Notes: generated by a model not told the origin, from the letters alone. Positions 36,935 through 46,588 are shown, counted from the stretch's first letter. The stretch: 64,000 nt of DNA from Phycisphaerae bacterium (GCA_029260015.1 JAJDEB010000033.1:124001-188000); one strand, 5' to 3'. Translations and numbers: made by a program.

Positions 36935-37945
36935 TTAGTGATTCCAGATGTACAGGAACGGTGCGCGGTTCGTGTTGCTGGTTGATCCCAGGTCAACGTT
37001 TAGAATCGTGACGTTGCTGGTGACTGGGTCTTGGTCGTGCCTTGCATAATAATTCGGTGCGCGGACGTGGGGCTGGCGATATGAAATGACCTTTGCTTTC
37101 TTGACGCCAGACTTTTCTTTCACCAGTGCGATGGCCTCTTTGATCGAACCGATGCGATCGATCAATTTCAAATCCAGCGCTTGCTTAGCGGTGTACACGC
37201 GACCATCGGCCAACGGCAAAACTTGCTCGCGCGAAAGTTCAGGCCGGCCTTCTGCAACGACGGTGACGAACTGATCGTAGAGTTCATTGATGATGCCTTG
37301 AAAGACCGCGCGCTGCTCAGGCTCGAGTTTTTCAAACGGTGAGCCTGCCGCCTTCTGATCGCCTGACTTGATGGTGTGCGCTTTTACACCGATCATCTCC
37401 ATCGTCTTGGTGACTTCCATCGTCTGCATGACCACCCCGATGCTGCCGGTCACGGTCGATTTGCACGCCATGATTTCATCCGCGGCGCAGGCGATGTAGT
37501 ATCCACCACTGGCTGCGACGTCCATCATCATAGCCACAACGGGTTTGCCGTTTTCCTTAAGACGACAAACTTCGCGGTGCATCAGTTCGCTGGCAGTGAC
37601 AGTTCCACCGGGTGAGTTGATTCGCAGGACGACACCTTTAACGGAATCGTCGCGGCGGGCGATGTCGAGTTGTTCTGTCAGCTTGGCCACCGGGTGTTCA
37701 CCGGTGGTGAGAAACCCACTGGCGCGGGTATTGGCCATCACGCCATCAACCTCGATGATTGCGATTTTCCCATCGGGAAATGCTGACTCGTTGTAGAGTA
37801 CCCGCTCCTTGAGTTCCGGCTGGGCGCTGATGGGCGTGATGACGAAACTGTCCGGCAGGCAGCCAGCAGTTAGGAACGCCATGGCGGATAAGAGAAGAGC
37901 CAAACCGGACATCATTGGTTTTGTGGACGATTTCACGAAGCGCAT
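36935..37945 (-). CDS. sppA: Signal peptide peptidase SppA, lipoprotein form
   Basis: The 336-residue protein carries a lipoprotein signal (MAFLTAGC, Cys near residue 29) and a Clp/crotonase-type S49 peptidase core. The core has nucleophile Ser in DVAASGGYYIACAAD and the general base Lys in IKSGDQKAAGSPF, a layout matching the short, single-domain SppA (archaeal and Bacillus type). It would cut leftover signal peptides or membrane proteins from the membrane side. The gene is transcribed away from the metalloprotease gene. An outer-leaflet lipid anchor instead of a membrane helix is less common. Confidence 0.88.
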   Translation of the reverse strand: MRFVKSSTKPMMSGLALLLSAMAFLTAGCLPDSFVITPISAQPELKERVLYNESAFPDGKIAIIEVDGVMANTRASGFLTTGEHPVAKLTEQLDIARRDDSVKGVVLRINSPGGTVTASELMHREVCRLKENGKPVVAMMMDVAASGGYYIACAADEIMACKSTVTGSIGVVMQTMEVTKTMEMIGVKAHTIKSGDQKAAGSPFEKLEPEQRAVFQGIINELYDQFVTVVAEGRPELSREQVLPLADGRVYTAKQALDLKLIDRIGSIKEAIALVKEKSGVKKAKVISYRQPHVRAPNYYARHDQDPVTSNVTILNVDLGSTSNTNRAPFLYIWNH

Positions 37946-38052
37946 ATGATTCCCCTGAAGATTCAGTTGATGCGATTGATCTTGTTAGCATGGTAGATGA
38001 ACGATGGTGCGATGCAACGGTTTTGCTCGGGTCGCACGTTTGAGAATTAGAT

Positions 38053-38427
38053 ATGCAAATGACACGCGAAGAATTTGAGGATTGTGTTGACCTTGCGTTG
38101 GAGCAAATCCCCGTATCGTTCGCGCCGCATCTGGAAAACGTCGTGATCGAAGTGGAAGACATGCCCGATCAGCGAGCCTGCCAAGCCGTCGGGATAAATA
38201 ACCCTAAGAACCTGCTCGGGCTTTATTCAGGCGTACCCATGACTCGGCGCAGCGTCGAGCAGCACGCCCGAATGCCCGATCGAATTCTGATTTACCAGGC
38301 CAACATTCAGCGAATTTGCCGCACCCGCGAAGCGCTCATCGAACAGATTCGCAAAACGGTTCTGCACGAAGTCGGGCATCATTTTGGGTTGTCCGAAGAA
38401 GACCTGGAGGAGTTGGGTTACGGTTGA
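38053..38427 (+). CDS. Small zinc metallopeptidase (PF06262 type)
   Basis: The 124-residue protein carries the minimal gluzincin-like motif HEVGHHFGLSEEDLEELGY (HExxHxxGxxxxD) at its C-terminus, with a preceding IRKTVLHE helix, as in the DUF1025/PF06262 family of small predicted peptidases. It lies divergently from the sppA-like gene, hinting at a shared role in envelope protein turnover, which is inference. An ATG a few codons on is an alternative start. Confidence 0.85.
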   Translation: MQMTREEFEDCVDLALEQIPVSFAPHLENVVIEVEDMPDQRACQAVGINNPKNLLGLYSGVPMTRRSVEQHARMPDRILIYQANIQRICRTREALIEQIRKTVLHEVGHHFGLSEEDLEELGYG

Positions 38428-38460
38428 TGCCAAATTGGAAGGACAGTTAGCCACCATACC

Positions 38461-38534
38461 GTGCCAATGGTCTGCGAGCAGTGTGGAGAATTTCAAGCGA
38501 ATTTAAGAAAGCACTGCTCATAGAGCAATGGCAC
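38461..38534. repeat. Hairpin repeat family C, copy 2
   Basis: Imperfect 24-nt inverted arms (38461-38484 and 38511-38534), like the copy at 32752 but more diverged. Total length 74 nt. It sits between the metallopeptidase gene and the ABC permease gene, whose 3' ends converge. Confidence 0.85.
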
Positions 38535-38573
38535 GTCGTGATCTCAAACGGTTGGAGGTGTATTCGTTGCGGA

Positions 38574-40418
38574 TTACTGCCCGCTTTGTTTGCGGATGAT
38601 CTGATCGAAGCTGCGGACCATCGACAAATACCACGAATAGACGACCACCGAGTGCAGAGCCACAAAGATCGCCGTACCGATCGCTGCGTTCATGCGGATC
38701 ACGCCGAGTTTGCCCAGATATATCGAGTATTGTTCAAACATGGGAACCGGATCAATCAATCCGAGGATCATCGTAAACGGGGTGGCTGGTGCTAGAGCAG
38801 AACCCAACGAACCAGAACTGCCGACGATCGCTTTCCAGAATGAGTACAACGCAGCATTGGCGACGAGCAGCACCGCGACGGCGAGCAAAACCGCTTTAAC
38901 AGTTTTTCGTTGCTTGAGCGAAAAGTGCAGACCCAGCATGCAGGCGTAAGCGCTGAAAACGATCAGGCATGCTCCAACCTCGATCGGCGTTTCAACAAAA
39001 ATCGCGGTCTCGCCCGGCGACCTAATCAAATCGACGATGCCAAAAACCAGCAGGCTGATGATCGGGACGAGTAGTAACGGGATGACGGAGCTCACCAACC
39101 CGCGAAGCTTGCCCCAGATGAGGTAGCGGCTACTGATTGGCGTGGTCAGGGTGATGTCGAGCGTTTTGGTTTCTTTGTCTTTGGTCAGCGATGACGCCGC
39201 CGTATTGACGGCGATGAGGATCACGATCGCAAACTCGATTGCGACGAGATACGCGACCCATTGGCGCGTGATGCCGGCCGTGTATCCGGAACCCTTCTGC
39301 AGATAGAGATACATCAACACCGCGAATCCGACGAATCCACCGGCCATCACGCCGTAGCGTCCGATGCCGCGACTCATCGCCGAAGCGCGGGTGACAGCCT
39401 CCCGCCAGGCAATCGGATTCGACCAGACTTGGTGCGGTTTGCGCGTGCGGTCACCGACGTTCCCGCGTTTGAATATTCCGGCGATGCGCATCGCCAAACT
39501 GCTCTCGCCTTCTTTGGCACCGCGCCTGACGAACAGCATGCTAAGGACAACGAGTGCAGTGCTCAGCATCAACGTCATCGCGATGTACATCGATTGTGGG
39601 TAGGCGGCGAGGTAACGCTTGATCGTTCCGTAATCGGCGACGGCAGAAATGTCGGGCGCGATCACGCGGTTCAAGGTGACGTCGAGGGCCATGAACGGGT
39701 GGAACGCAGCCAGCCAACTGAGTTGCTCACCGGTGACGGGGTTGATGGGCGCTTCGGTGATGCGGAATTTCGTGGTGTAAGTTCCGAGAACATAGACGGC
39801 AAGCAGATACAACGCGATCGCGAAGAAGAATGAGAAAATCGTTCGGCGCGTGCCCACGCGAATCATGCTGATGGAGATCGCCAGCGAACCGGTCAGGACG
39901 GCTGTCGATCCCGCAATCGAAAAACTCATCACGATCTGGTCGGTCGTAACGCCGCCATAAATCATCGTCGAAAAGAAAATCGGTAACCCGGCAAGCAGCA
40001 GAACCAGCACGAAGTACAACCGACTTAAAAGAGATCCTATGACGATCTGCGCATTGGAGAGCGGTGTGGATAGAAGAATATTAAACGTCTGTGAATCGCG
40101 TTCCTGGGTGATTGCCCCAGCAGTAAAAACGGGAGCAAGGAAACACATCAACCCGAGCTGCGTGATTGAAGCGACCATGAATGTGACGGAAGCGCCCTTG
40201 GCCAGGTCGGCGAGTGAAACGGTTCCGGCGGTGCTGCGGGTCAGGAGCATGACCATGACCACCGCGAACAGGACGGCTAGGTATCCAAAGCGCAACCACA
40301 AGTGTCGCGAACGCCGCGACATGGCGAACACCACGCGCACAAGGATGGGGTTGGCTGGCAATAGATACCAGAACCAGGCGAGCAGTCGTGACAGCAGCGG
40401 TGAGCTTGAGGCGGCCAT
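38574..40418 (-). CDS. ABC-2-type transporter permease
   Basis: The 614-residue membrane protein has about ten to twelve helices in two blocks, separated by a cytoplasmic stretch (about 300-350) containing NPIAWREAVTRASAM. Both blocks contain the SxxxKDKET-type element of ABC-2 permeases (TQERDSQTFNILLSTPLS and LTKDKETKTLDITLTTPIS), so it looks like two fused permease halves. It is encoded 14 nt from the ATPase gene. The substrate is unknown. With the ATPase and the large membrane protein upstream it resembles exporter modules like those behind gliding or NosY-type systems. Confidence 0.88.
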   Translation of the reverse strand: MAASSSPLLSRLLAWFWYLLPANPILVRVVFAMSRRSRHLWLRFGYLAVLFAVVMVMLLTRSTAGTVSLADLAKGASVTFMVASITQLGLMCFLAPVFTAGAITQERDSQTFNILLSTPLSNAQIVIGSLLSRLYFVLVLLLAGLPIFFSTMIYGGVTTDQIVMSFSIAGSTAVLTGSLAISISMIRVGTRRTIFSFFFAIALYLLAVYVLGTYTTKFRITEAPINPVTGEQLSWLAAFHPFMALDVTLNRVIAPDISAVADYGTIKRYLAAYPQSMYIAMTLMLSTALVVLSMLFVRRGAKEGESSLAMRIAGIFKRGNVGDRTRKPHQVWSNPIAWREAVTRASAMSRGIGRYGVMAGGFVGFAVLMYLYLQKGSGYTAGITRQWVAYLVAIEFAIVILIAVNTAASSLTKDKETKTLDITLTTPISSRYLIWGKLRGLVSSVIPLLLVPIISLLVFGIVDLIRSPGETAIFVETPIEVGACLIVFSAYACMLGLHFSLKQRKTVKAVLLAVAVLLVANAALYSFWKAIVGSSGSLGSALAPATPFTMILGLIDPVPMFEQYSIYLGKLGVIRMNAAIGTAIFVALHSVVVYSWYLSMVRSFDQIIRKQSGQ

Positions 40419-40432
40419 TGAAGGGGTTTTCG

Positions 40433-41362
40433 CTAAGAAACGAGTCCTTTGGTCAGGCGCATGAATGCGGTTTCGAGATTGACTTCTTCCTCTTTGATTT
40501 CGCGGATGCGGAAGTTGTTTTTGAGCAGCAGTGCCGCGATGGCCGAAAAGTCATGGGTTTGGTTTTCGAGCGAAACCACGATGCGGCCATTGTCTTGAGC
40601 GACTTCGCTGACACCGTTGACCTTTTCGAGCAGGGTGGCAGCGAGGTCTTGCTGTTCGGTGACACGAATGAGAATCTTGGTGCCGACGCGGGCCCGGGCG
40701 ATGATATCGTCGAGCGGACCGTGGAAGAGCAGCTTGCCTTTTTCGATCACGCCGATGGTTGTGCAGAGTTCGGCTAACTCGTGGAGAATGTGCGAACTGA
40801 TGATAATGGTCTTGCCCATCTTGCGAAGTTCTTTGAGCAGTTCGCGGATTTCGATTCGGGCGCGAGGGTCGAGTCCACTGGCTGGCTCGTCAAGAAGCAG
40901 GACTTTGGGATCGTGCAGCAACACGCGAGCGACGCTGAGGCGCTGCTGCATTCCGCGTGATAGTGAATCGACCATGGCGTCTTGTTTGTAGACGAGGTCG
41001 GTCAATTCGAGAACGTCGTTGACGACGCGGGTACGCTGCTTGCCGGTGATGTTGTATGCCGACGCAAAAAACTCGAGGTATTCCTGCACGACCATGTCTT
41101 CATACGCACCGAAAAAGTCTGGGACGTAGCCGATCAGTGGGCGAATCTGCCGCGATTCGTAACCGACGACGCGCCCGCAGACCCGCGCCTCGCCCCATGT
41201 CGGTTGCAACAGCGTGGCGAGTATTTTGATCGTCGTGGTTTTACCGGCACCGTTGGGGCCGATGTATCCGAAACACTCGCCATCGTCGATGTTGAGTTTG
41301 AGGTTATCCAGCGCGACAAGTTTGCCGTAGCGCTTGGTTAAGTTGATGGTTTCGATAATCAC
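40433..41362 (-). CDS. ABC transporter ATP-binding protein
   Basis: The 309-residue ATPase has Walker A GPNGAGKTTTIKIL, signature LSRGMQQRLSVAR, Walker B VLLLDEPASGLD and the H-loop in IIISSHILHEL, as in ABC-2 exporters. The C-terminal 90 residues form the family's regulatory domain. The GTG at 41362 gives the normal N-terminus (VIIETINLTKRYG). A longer start at 41395 would lie inside a family D repeat and is unlikely. It is the partner of the downstream permease. Confidence 0.93.
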   Translation of the reverse strand: MIIETINLTKRYGKLVALDNLKLNIDDGECFGYIGPNGAGKTTTIKILATLLQPTWGEARVCGRVVGYESRQIRPLIGYVPDFFGAYEDMVVQEYLEFFASAYNITGKQRTRVVNDVLELTDLVYKQDAMVDSLSRGMQQRLSVARVLLHDPKVLLLDEPASGLDPRARIEIRELLKELRKMGKTIIISSHILHELAELCTTIGVIEKGKLLFHGPLDDIIARARVGTKILIRVTEQQDLAATLLEKVNGVSEVAQDNGRIVVSLENQTHDFSAIAALLLKNNFRIREIKEEEVNLETAFMRLTKGLVS

Positions 41363-41386
41363 AAATCGTTCGCCCTTGGCCTGGTG

Positions 41387-41525
41387 TAGGCCCACGCGTC
41401 ATCTTGCGGGTTGCGCTCCACTGTCATTCCCGCCACTGTCATTCCCGCGAAAGCGGGAATCCAAGCCCCGCGCGTTACACATCGCTCGTTCTGGACTCCC
41501 GCATGCGCGGGAGTGACGAACCACC
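41387..41525 (-). repeat. Dispersed repeat family D, copy 2 (inverted)
   Basis: The inverse of the copies at 35833 and 59491. It begins with TAGGCCCACGCGTC and ends in GACGAACCACCA. It carries an extra CACTGTCATTCCCGC unit, and its REP-like cores are CATTCCCGCGAAAGCGGGAA and CTCCCGCATGCGCGGGAG. It separates the ATPase gene from the large membrane protein gene. Confidence 0.9.
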
Positions 41526-41567
41526 AGTGCTTCCTGGTCATGTGTTGCAACAAGATCATTCCATCGA

Positions 41568-43958
41568 TCATTGAACGTTTACCGGTACAACGATTCGATA
41601 CACCGTCCAGGATTTCTTCGGCGTTATCGTTTCATATGAACTGGAGCCGGTTCGCGCGGCCAGTCTGATCGGCCCCGGTTCTTCCGAGAAGCCTATAAGT
41701 ATCGCTGCATGACTCGAAAGCAAATGGCTCATGTCGAGTTGACGACAACGCGTTCGCGAAAACACGGGATAACCGGAGTAAGCCGACTTCTTAAACTTCG
41801 TTGGATCGATTTCGGACAAACAAGTTTCCAGTAGAATGGCATTTTCAAACGCGCTTAGATTGAATTGGAGGGAAGGCGGCTCCTGACCCGGAAACTGATT
41901 CTCTGCCGCGGTCGCGTGGTATTGCCCCCATTTCCCTTGAGCGGCTTGGAAACTTCTACCCTTGCGTTTTTCCTGTGAAAGCAGTTGTCCAAATTCGTTT
42001 TCGTACAGTCGTGAGTAAAGATCGATGCGCTCGCCCGATGCGATTTTGCCAAGCGGGATGGCCCGGAGTTCGTCGATCTCGCCGCGCTGCTGAACCAGAT
42101 TAAAATACTTCTCCGATTCATACAAATCGCGTGGGGCGAAGATCAGGTAGCATTTTTCGAGATCCACTTCCAAGGCGTTTTCCAACCAACTGCCTTGGGC
42201 GATGATCGTCTCGCGATCGTTCGAACCGGTGTCATCGCCGGTGGGCATTTGGCGCTCGACGGCGTTGATCGATGCCGTGAGCGCACCTGGAAGCGTGCCC
42301 TGCCACCGGCCTTCGAACTGTTTGAGGGTGGCTCGAAGCAGCACGTCGCGCACCTCTGCCGTCGCCGGTTGAATGCGATACCGCGTAGGATCGGTGAAGC
42401 TGACTTCGTCGATACCGGACAGCGACGCAGAGAGCATCGGCTGAAGTACACACGATGATGGACCCGGTTCACTCTTAAGCATGGCGTCATCGGGAAGCCA
42501 GACGTCGAGAATGTTCTTGGTGCTGGAGGTCAGGCCAAAGTATGCCGTCCCGTGGGCGAACACCGAGTTGGCTGTCCCGTCGATAATGCTGAACTGGTGC
42601 ATCGTGCGGCCAATCCCGTGAACGCTCTGCACCCCGATGATGCTAAGCACACTGGCGATGCCACCAATGATGGCCAGCGCGGTCCAACTGTGCTTGAGCA
42701 TTTTGCGCGCTTGCAAGAGTCGCCATGCACCGAACGTGGCGACAAGCACATACACCATGCAGAACAGTATTGCCACCGCCAACCGCGCCCCGCTGATGCC
42801 GTGGAACCCGACGACCCCCTCAAAGTAGGGGAACAGGTTGATGTAGTTGGCACCGATTTCAGCGCTGATCGGATTGCGGCGAAGTTCTAAGACCCGTTTG
42901 AAGAATTCGGGCGGGCGGATTTTTGAATCGCCCAGTAGATCATGAACCGATGCAGAGAGGAATACGAGGTTGCCTCGGCCAACGCGACGCTTTGAATGAA
43001 TGACCCCGCCGATTGAATCTTCGTTCAATAGGGTGGTGACCGCGGGGTCGGGAAGCGCCACGCACTTGGCGATCGTAAATGGTTGCGAATAGTCTGCGTC
43101 GTCGCCCGATATCTTCATCAATTGCGATCGGGTTTCGGGAAGATGGGCCACCGAGACATTTTCGCCGATCCGCACCGGAAGCAGCGGCCCGATGTGCGTC
43201 GATTGTGCGAGCGTGCTAGCCGTTCGGGCGGCGGCTAGCACCAGCGTTCCGCCGTGTTTGACCCATTCGACCAGCGCCTGCTGTTGCTGCTCGGTAATCG
43301 TCGTGGTGTCAGCATCGTCCCAAATGACGCAGTCCACCGAATCCAATCCGAACCATTTATTCGGCAGGCCAGCCGGCGACAAATGCGCGATGCGAATTTC
43401 ACGGTCGAACATGTTGACGTTGTCAACATCGCGTAGATCGCGAATACGACCCATCGTTCGATCGGAGACATCAAGGATGAGATATTGATCGTCGGATAGA
43501 AACTCAGGTTCGACGGGCGGTTCCATCGCGGAAACCAACGTCGGGCCAGAAATAACTTTGACGAGTTTTCCAGGATCGTTTTCACCGTCGGTGGCGAACA
43601 ATTCGACTTGGAAATTCTGATTCTTTCGGGTGGGTTTGTTCGCGACGGTGTACATCCAATATCGCTGCTGATCGCCGCCATCGGCAAAAAGATGCACCGG
43701 GACGCTATCGACATACACGTCGCCATCGCGATCATACTGTCGAAGGCGCAGCTCGCCGTCGAACGATGCCTGCCCCTGCAATCGCAAGTCGACCAGGATC
43801 GGCGTCCATGCCCCATGACGGACAGCCGACCCGCTTTCGCTGGCGATGGGGTAACCGACGCGCAGAATATCGCCGACGATTTCTGCAGATGCGCTATGGG
43901 GGCTGGCAGCCAGGATCGCCAGCGCCATCAGGCTCATATATCTAAACGGCCAATGCAT
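41568..43958 (-). CDS. Large exported membrane protein linked to ABC module, unknown function
   Basis: The 796-residue protein starts with a signal peptide (MALAILAASPHSASA). An extracytoplasmic part of about 330 residues includes a segment like a class I amidotransferase-type fold (CVIWDDADTTTITEQQQQAL followed by GGTLVLAAART). Two membrane helices follow (about 385-410 and 420-445), then a C-terminal domain of 330 residues. The layout resembles the GldG/DUF4350-like partners found next to ABC-2 permeases in other phyla. Catalytic residues of amidotransferases are not evident. It precedes the ATPase gene on the same strand, separated by a repeat. Confidence 0.7.
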   Translation of the reverse strand: MHWPFRYMSLMALAILAASPHSASAEIVGDILRVGYPIASESGSAVRHGAWTPILVDLRLQGQASFDGELRLRQYDRDGDVYVDSVPVHLFADGGDQQRYWMYTVANKPTRKNQNFQVELFATDGENDPGKLVKVISGPTLVSAMEPPVEPEFLSDDQYLILDVSDRTMGRIRDLRDVDNVNMFDREIRIAHLSPAGLPNKWFGLDSVDCVIWDDADTTTITEQQQQALVEWVKHGGTLVLAAARTASTLAQSTHIGPLLPVRIGENVSVAHLPETRSQLMKISGDDADYSQPFTIAKCVALPDPAVTTLLNEDSIGGVIHSKRRVGRGNLVFLSASVHDLLGDSKIRPPEFFKRVLELRRNPISAEIGANYINLFPYFEGVVGFHGISGARLAVAILFCMVYVLVATFGAWRLLQARKMLKHSWTALAIIGGIASVLSIIGVQSVHGIGRTMHQFSIIDGTANSVFAHGTAYFGLTSSTKNILDVWLPDDAMLKSEPGPSSCVLQPMLSASLSGIDEVSFTDPTRYRIQPATAEVRDVLLRATLKQFEGRWQGTLPGALTASINAVERQMPTGDDTGSNDRETIIAQGSWLENALEVDLEKCYLIFAPRDLYESEKYFNLVQQRGEIDELRAIPLGKIASGERIDLYSRLYENEFGQLLSQEKRKGRSFQAAQGKWGQYHATAAENQFPGQEPPSLQFNLSAFENAILLETCLSEIDPTKFKKSAYSGYPVFSRTRCRQLDMSHLLSSHAAILIGFSEEPGPIRLAARTGSSSYETITPKKSWTVYRIVVPVNVQ

Positions 43959-44328
43959 TCGGTAGGTACCATTGCGAGTCGTGGGTTAATGCAATTCGTG
44001 TTTAATGGGTACTACCCATTTGAAGCGAAGATGTCGCAGAATTCTAGCCCGGTATTCAAACGCGAACAACCAGAAGCCGACCGGACTGGACAACTTTGCA
44101 CTGTCTTGAGTTTGCCCCGTTCGAGTACCGTAACCGATTATGCGACCAATGGTCGTGAATCGTAGGGTGGGCCGTGCCCACCGCCGTTTGAATGCCCGCA
44201 ACTTGGTGGGCACGGCCCACCCTACATGGGATGTCAGTCCAAAGTTAGACACCGTCGTCCGTAACGATATTGGATATACCCGTGTTGGCCATCACCCGTT
44301 CGCGCTGATTTGAAGAAAAGGTTTATGA
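43959..44328. other. Divergent intergenic region with hairpin repeat
   Basis: This stretch lies between the large membrane protein gene and the EamA gene, which are divergent. It holds the family B hairpin and presumably both promoters. No further feature was recognised. Confidence 0.45.
44162..44225. repeat. Hairpin repeat family B, copy 1
   Basis: Perfect 21-nt inverted arms (44162-44182 and 44205-44225), starting GTAGGGTGGGCC, with a 22-nt loop. Family B shares its outer GTAGGGT/ACCCTAC ends with family A, but the inner bases differ. The partner copy is at 56770. Confidence 0.95.
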
Positions 44329-45243
44329 ATGTCTCGCACACTCTTGTTGCTGGCTGGCTACATGCTTATTGGCGGGTTGACGCCGGTGTTCGGCAAATGG
44401 GCGGTGGCTGAGATTCCTTGGGGCCTGCTCGCGTGGTTTCGATTCGGCATTGCGGGAAGCCTGCTTGCGCTGACGCTGCGTTTGCGTGGTCGGTCGCTGC
44501 CGGTGACGAGGGATAATATTAAACCGTTTCTTGGGGTAGCGATTCTTTGCGTGCCGCTGAATCAGTTGAGTTTTCTGGTTGGGTTGAAGTGGGCCAACGC
44601 CAGTCATGCGGGCGTGTTTTATGCGATGAATCCGGTGCTCGTGTTTTGGGGTGGATTGCTGTTGGGTCAATCGGTGTTTCGAATTGAATTGTTTTGGGCG
44701 TCGCTGCTTTCATTCGCCGGGGCAGCGCTCGTGACACTATCGACCGGTGAAGGCGGTGGTTTTTCGATCGATCCGAAAATGCTTTGCGGCGACTTGTTGC
44801 TGTTGATGGCGATCGCCACCTGGTCAACGTTTAGTCTGTTGAGCAAACCGCTGATCGAAAAGCACGGACCGCTGGCGACGCTGGCGTCGGTTTTTCTGCT
44901 GGGCACATTGTTGCAGACACCGTTTGCGATTTGGGATGGCGTGAACCATCTTGCGTCGTTGTCGATTTCCAAGAGTGGCATCATCGGGTTCTGCTATCTG
45001 ACGCTGATCACCAGTTATGTAAACTATCTGCTTTGGTACGTCGTCATCGCCCGCCACGAGTTGACCAAAACGAGCGTGCTGGTCAACGCGAACTTTCTCA
45101 TCACGATCTTTGCAGGGTGGCTGTTTCAAGGCGATAAACTCAATGCCCTGTTTTTGATCGGCGGTGCGTGTACACTGTTGGGCATCGTGCTGGTCGTTCG
45201 CGATCGACTGGTTGTTCGCGATCAATTGGATCGACGGGCATGA
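44329..45243 (+). CDS. EamA/DMT-family transporter
   Basis: The 304-residue integral membrane protein has about ten helices in two repeated halves, as in the drug/metabolite transporter superfamily. Its first half carries GLLAWFRFGIAGSLLALTL and NASHAGVFYAMNPVLVFWGG; the second repeats the pattern with YLTLITSYVNYLLWY. The substrate is not predictable. The next gene overlaps its stop in an ATGA, so the two are translationally coupled. The ribosome site is AAAAGG, 9 nt before the ATG. Confidence 0.92.
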   Translation: MSRTLLLLAGYMLIGGLTPVFGKWAVAEIPWGLLAWFRFGIAGSLLALTLRLRGRSLPVTRDNIKPFLGVAILCVPLNQLSFLVGLKWANASHAGVFYAMNPVLVFWGGLLLGQSVFRIELFWASLLSFAGAALVTLSTGEGGGFSIDPKMLCGDLLLLMAIATWSTFSLLSKPLIEKHGPLATLASVFLLGTLLQTPFAIWDGVNHLASLSISKSGIIGFCYLTLITSYVNYLLWYVVIARHELTKTSVLVNANFLITIFAGWLFQGDKLNALFLIGGACTLLGIVLVVRDRLVVRDQLDRRA

Positions 45244-45692
45244 CCAAGAATCGACACCCATCGGGAATCAAAATGTCGAAAGACGCCATCAAAATAGTTG
45301 CAACCAAAACACCGAAACCACCGCGCAACGAACCGGCGATTCGCGTGGTGATGATGCCCCGCGATACCAATGGCGAAGGCAGTATTTTCGGCGGGGTGAT
45401 CCTAAGCTACATCGACCAAGCCGCCTACGTCGAAGCGCTTCGTCAGGCACCGCATCGCTATGTGACGGTGTCCATGAAAGAGGTTGTGTTTAAGGAACCG
45501 GTGCGGGTTGGCGACGTGCTGAGTCTTTACGGACAGGCCACGCGGATCGGGCGAACGTCGATGACAATCAGCGTGAAGGTGATGGCCGGACGGTTTTCAA
45601 ACCCAACGGAGATCGCCCGCGTCACCGAAGCCGAAGTCGTCATGGTGGCCATCGGTGACAACTGCGAACCACGCGAAATCGAAATGGATTGA
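45240..45692 (+). CDS. Acyl-CoA thioesterase (YciA-like hotdog fold)
   Basis: The 150-residue protein has the YciA-like hotdog pattern: MMPRDTNGEGSIFGGVILSYIDQAAYVEA, then VTVSMKEVVFKEPVRVGDVLSLYG and the paired strand TSMTISVKVM. The active-site Asn/Asp and Gly-rich helix start are in place. Such enzymes hydrolyse acyl-CoAs. The ATG at 45240 overlaps the transporter stop (ATGA); an ATG at 45273 is the alternative. Confidence 0.88.
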   Translation: MTKNRHPSGIKMSKDAIKIVATKTPKPPRNEPAIRVVMMPRDTNGEGSIFGGVILSYIDQAAYVEALRQAPHRYVTVSMKEVVFKEPVRVGDVLSLYGQATRIGRTSMTISVKVMAGRFSNPTEIARVTEAEVVMVAIGDNCEPREIEMD

Positions 45693-45867
45693 CGCGAATC
45701 GGCAGCGCTGGTTTTCGCGAAACAGCTGGTTTCAGACGGGCTGGGGTTGGTTTCACGCGGGTCAGAATTGCTACAACGCGGTTTCGAGGCAGGTTTCAAT
45801 GGTCGGGTGGTTGGGTCGCGTTCATATTCTCCTTGAGATGAGCCGGCCAGCCTGAAACAATGGTATG

Positions 45868-45887
45868 GCCCGAATCAGTATTCGGGC
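45868..45887. promoter_or_regulatory. Perfect dyad before the ECF sigma gene
   Basis: GCCCGAAT and ATTCGGGC arms with a 4-nt loop lie 31-50 nt before the ECF sigma gene. It could be an operator or an mRNA hairpin. Confidence 0.4.
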
Positions 45888-45917
45888 TGTGAGCATGTCG
45901 AAGAAAGAACGCATCAG

Positions 45918-46514
45918 ATGAGTGGATTTGATTCAACCCGGGCAACGTTGCTCCTGCGACTCCGCGATCGGACGGACACGCTGAGCTGGCAGGAGTTTCA
46001 CGATCGCTACGGCGAACTGCTGCTGCGGTACGCGCGGCGGCGTGGTGCGTCTACGAATGATGCGGAAGACATCGTGCAGGAAGTCGAGATGAGCCTGCTG
46101 TCGGCGCTAGACGGGTTTGAATACGACGCCAGCAAAGGCCGCTTCCGCGCATACCTGCGGACGGCTGTCGTTCGGGCGATGGGCCGCAAAGCCAAGAAGG
46201 AAGAACGCCAGGGCGAAAACATGGACCCCAATGCGTTTGACTACTTAGCCGCTGTCAAAGACAGCGACAACGACGAAAAGTGGGAACAGGAATGGCGCAT
46301 GCACAGATTGCGCTGGGCGCTGCGAGAAATCGCTCCAGAGTTCGAAGCCCAAACGCTGGAAGCCTTCAAAGTCCACGTACTAGGTGGCAAAACAGTAGAC
46401 GAAACGGCAGAAGCCCTAAACCTAAGCAAAGCCAGCGTCTACCAAGCCAAATCAAGAGTCCTAAAAAGAGTAAAATCCCGCCTCGACGAAGTTGATCCGG
46501 ATGAGGACATGTGA
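45918..46514 (+). CDS. ECF-type RNA polymerase sigma factor
   Basis: The 198-residue protein has region 2 (ELLLRYARRRGASTNDAEDIVQEV, with DAEDIVQE typical of ECF sigma) and region 4 (LEAFKVHVLGGKTVDETAEALNLSKASVYQAKSRVLKRVK). No anti-sigma gene is adjacent. A Ser/Thr kinase on the same strand lies 1.7 kb downstream, with an inverted Fic gene between, and planctomycete ECF genes are often next to such kinases. The last 45 codons show the same A-rich synonym shift as the hydrolase gene at 16084. Confidence 0.88.
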   Translation: MSGFDSTRATLLLRLRDRTDTLSWQEFHDRYGELLLRYARRRGASTNDAEDIVQEVEMSLLSALDGFEYDASKGRFRAYLRTAVVRAMGRKAKKEERQGENMDPNAFDYLAAVKDSDNDEKWEQEWRMHRLRWALREIAPEFEAQTLEAFKVHVLGGKTVDETAEALNLSKASVYQAKSRVLKRVKSRLDEVDPDEDM

Positions 46515-46588
46515 ATGTTCTACTCTCTCGTCGCCTAAATGAAATGTAGAGAGCAAGTCCTTCAATCCGACTGAAGTCGCGAAGCCCG

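Noticed and set aside
43608-44165. Rightward frame over the start of the large membrane protein gene
   Set aside because: It is antisense to a signal peptide and a conserved domain, and it ends in a repeat.
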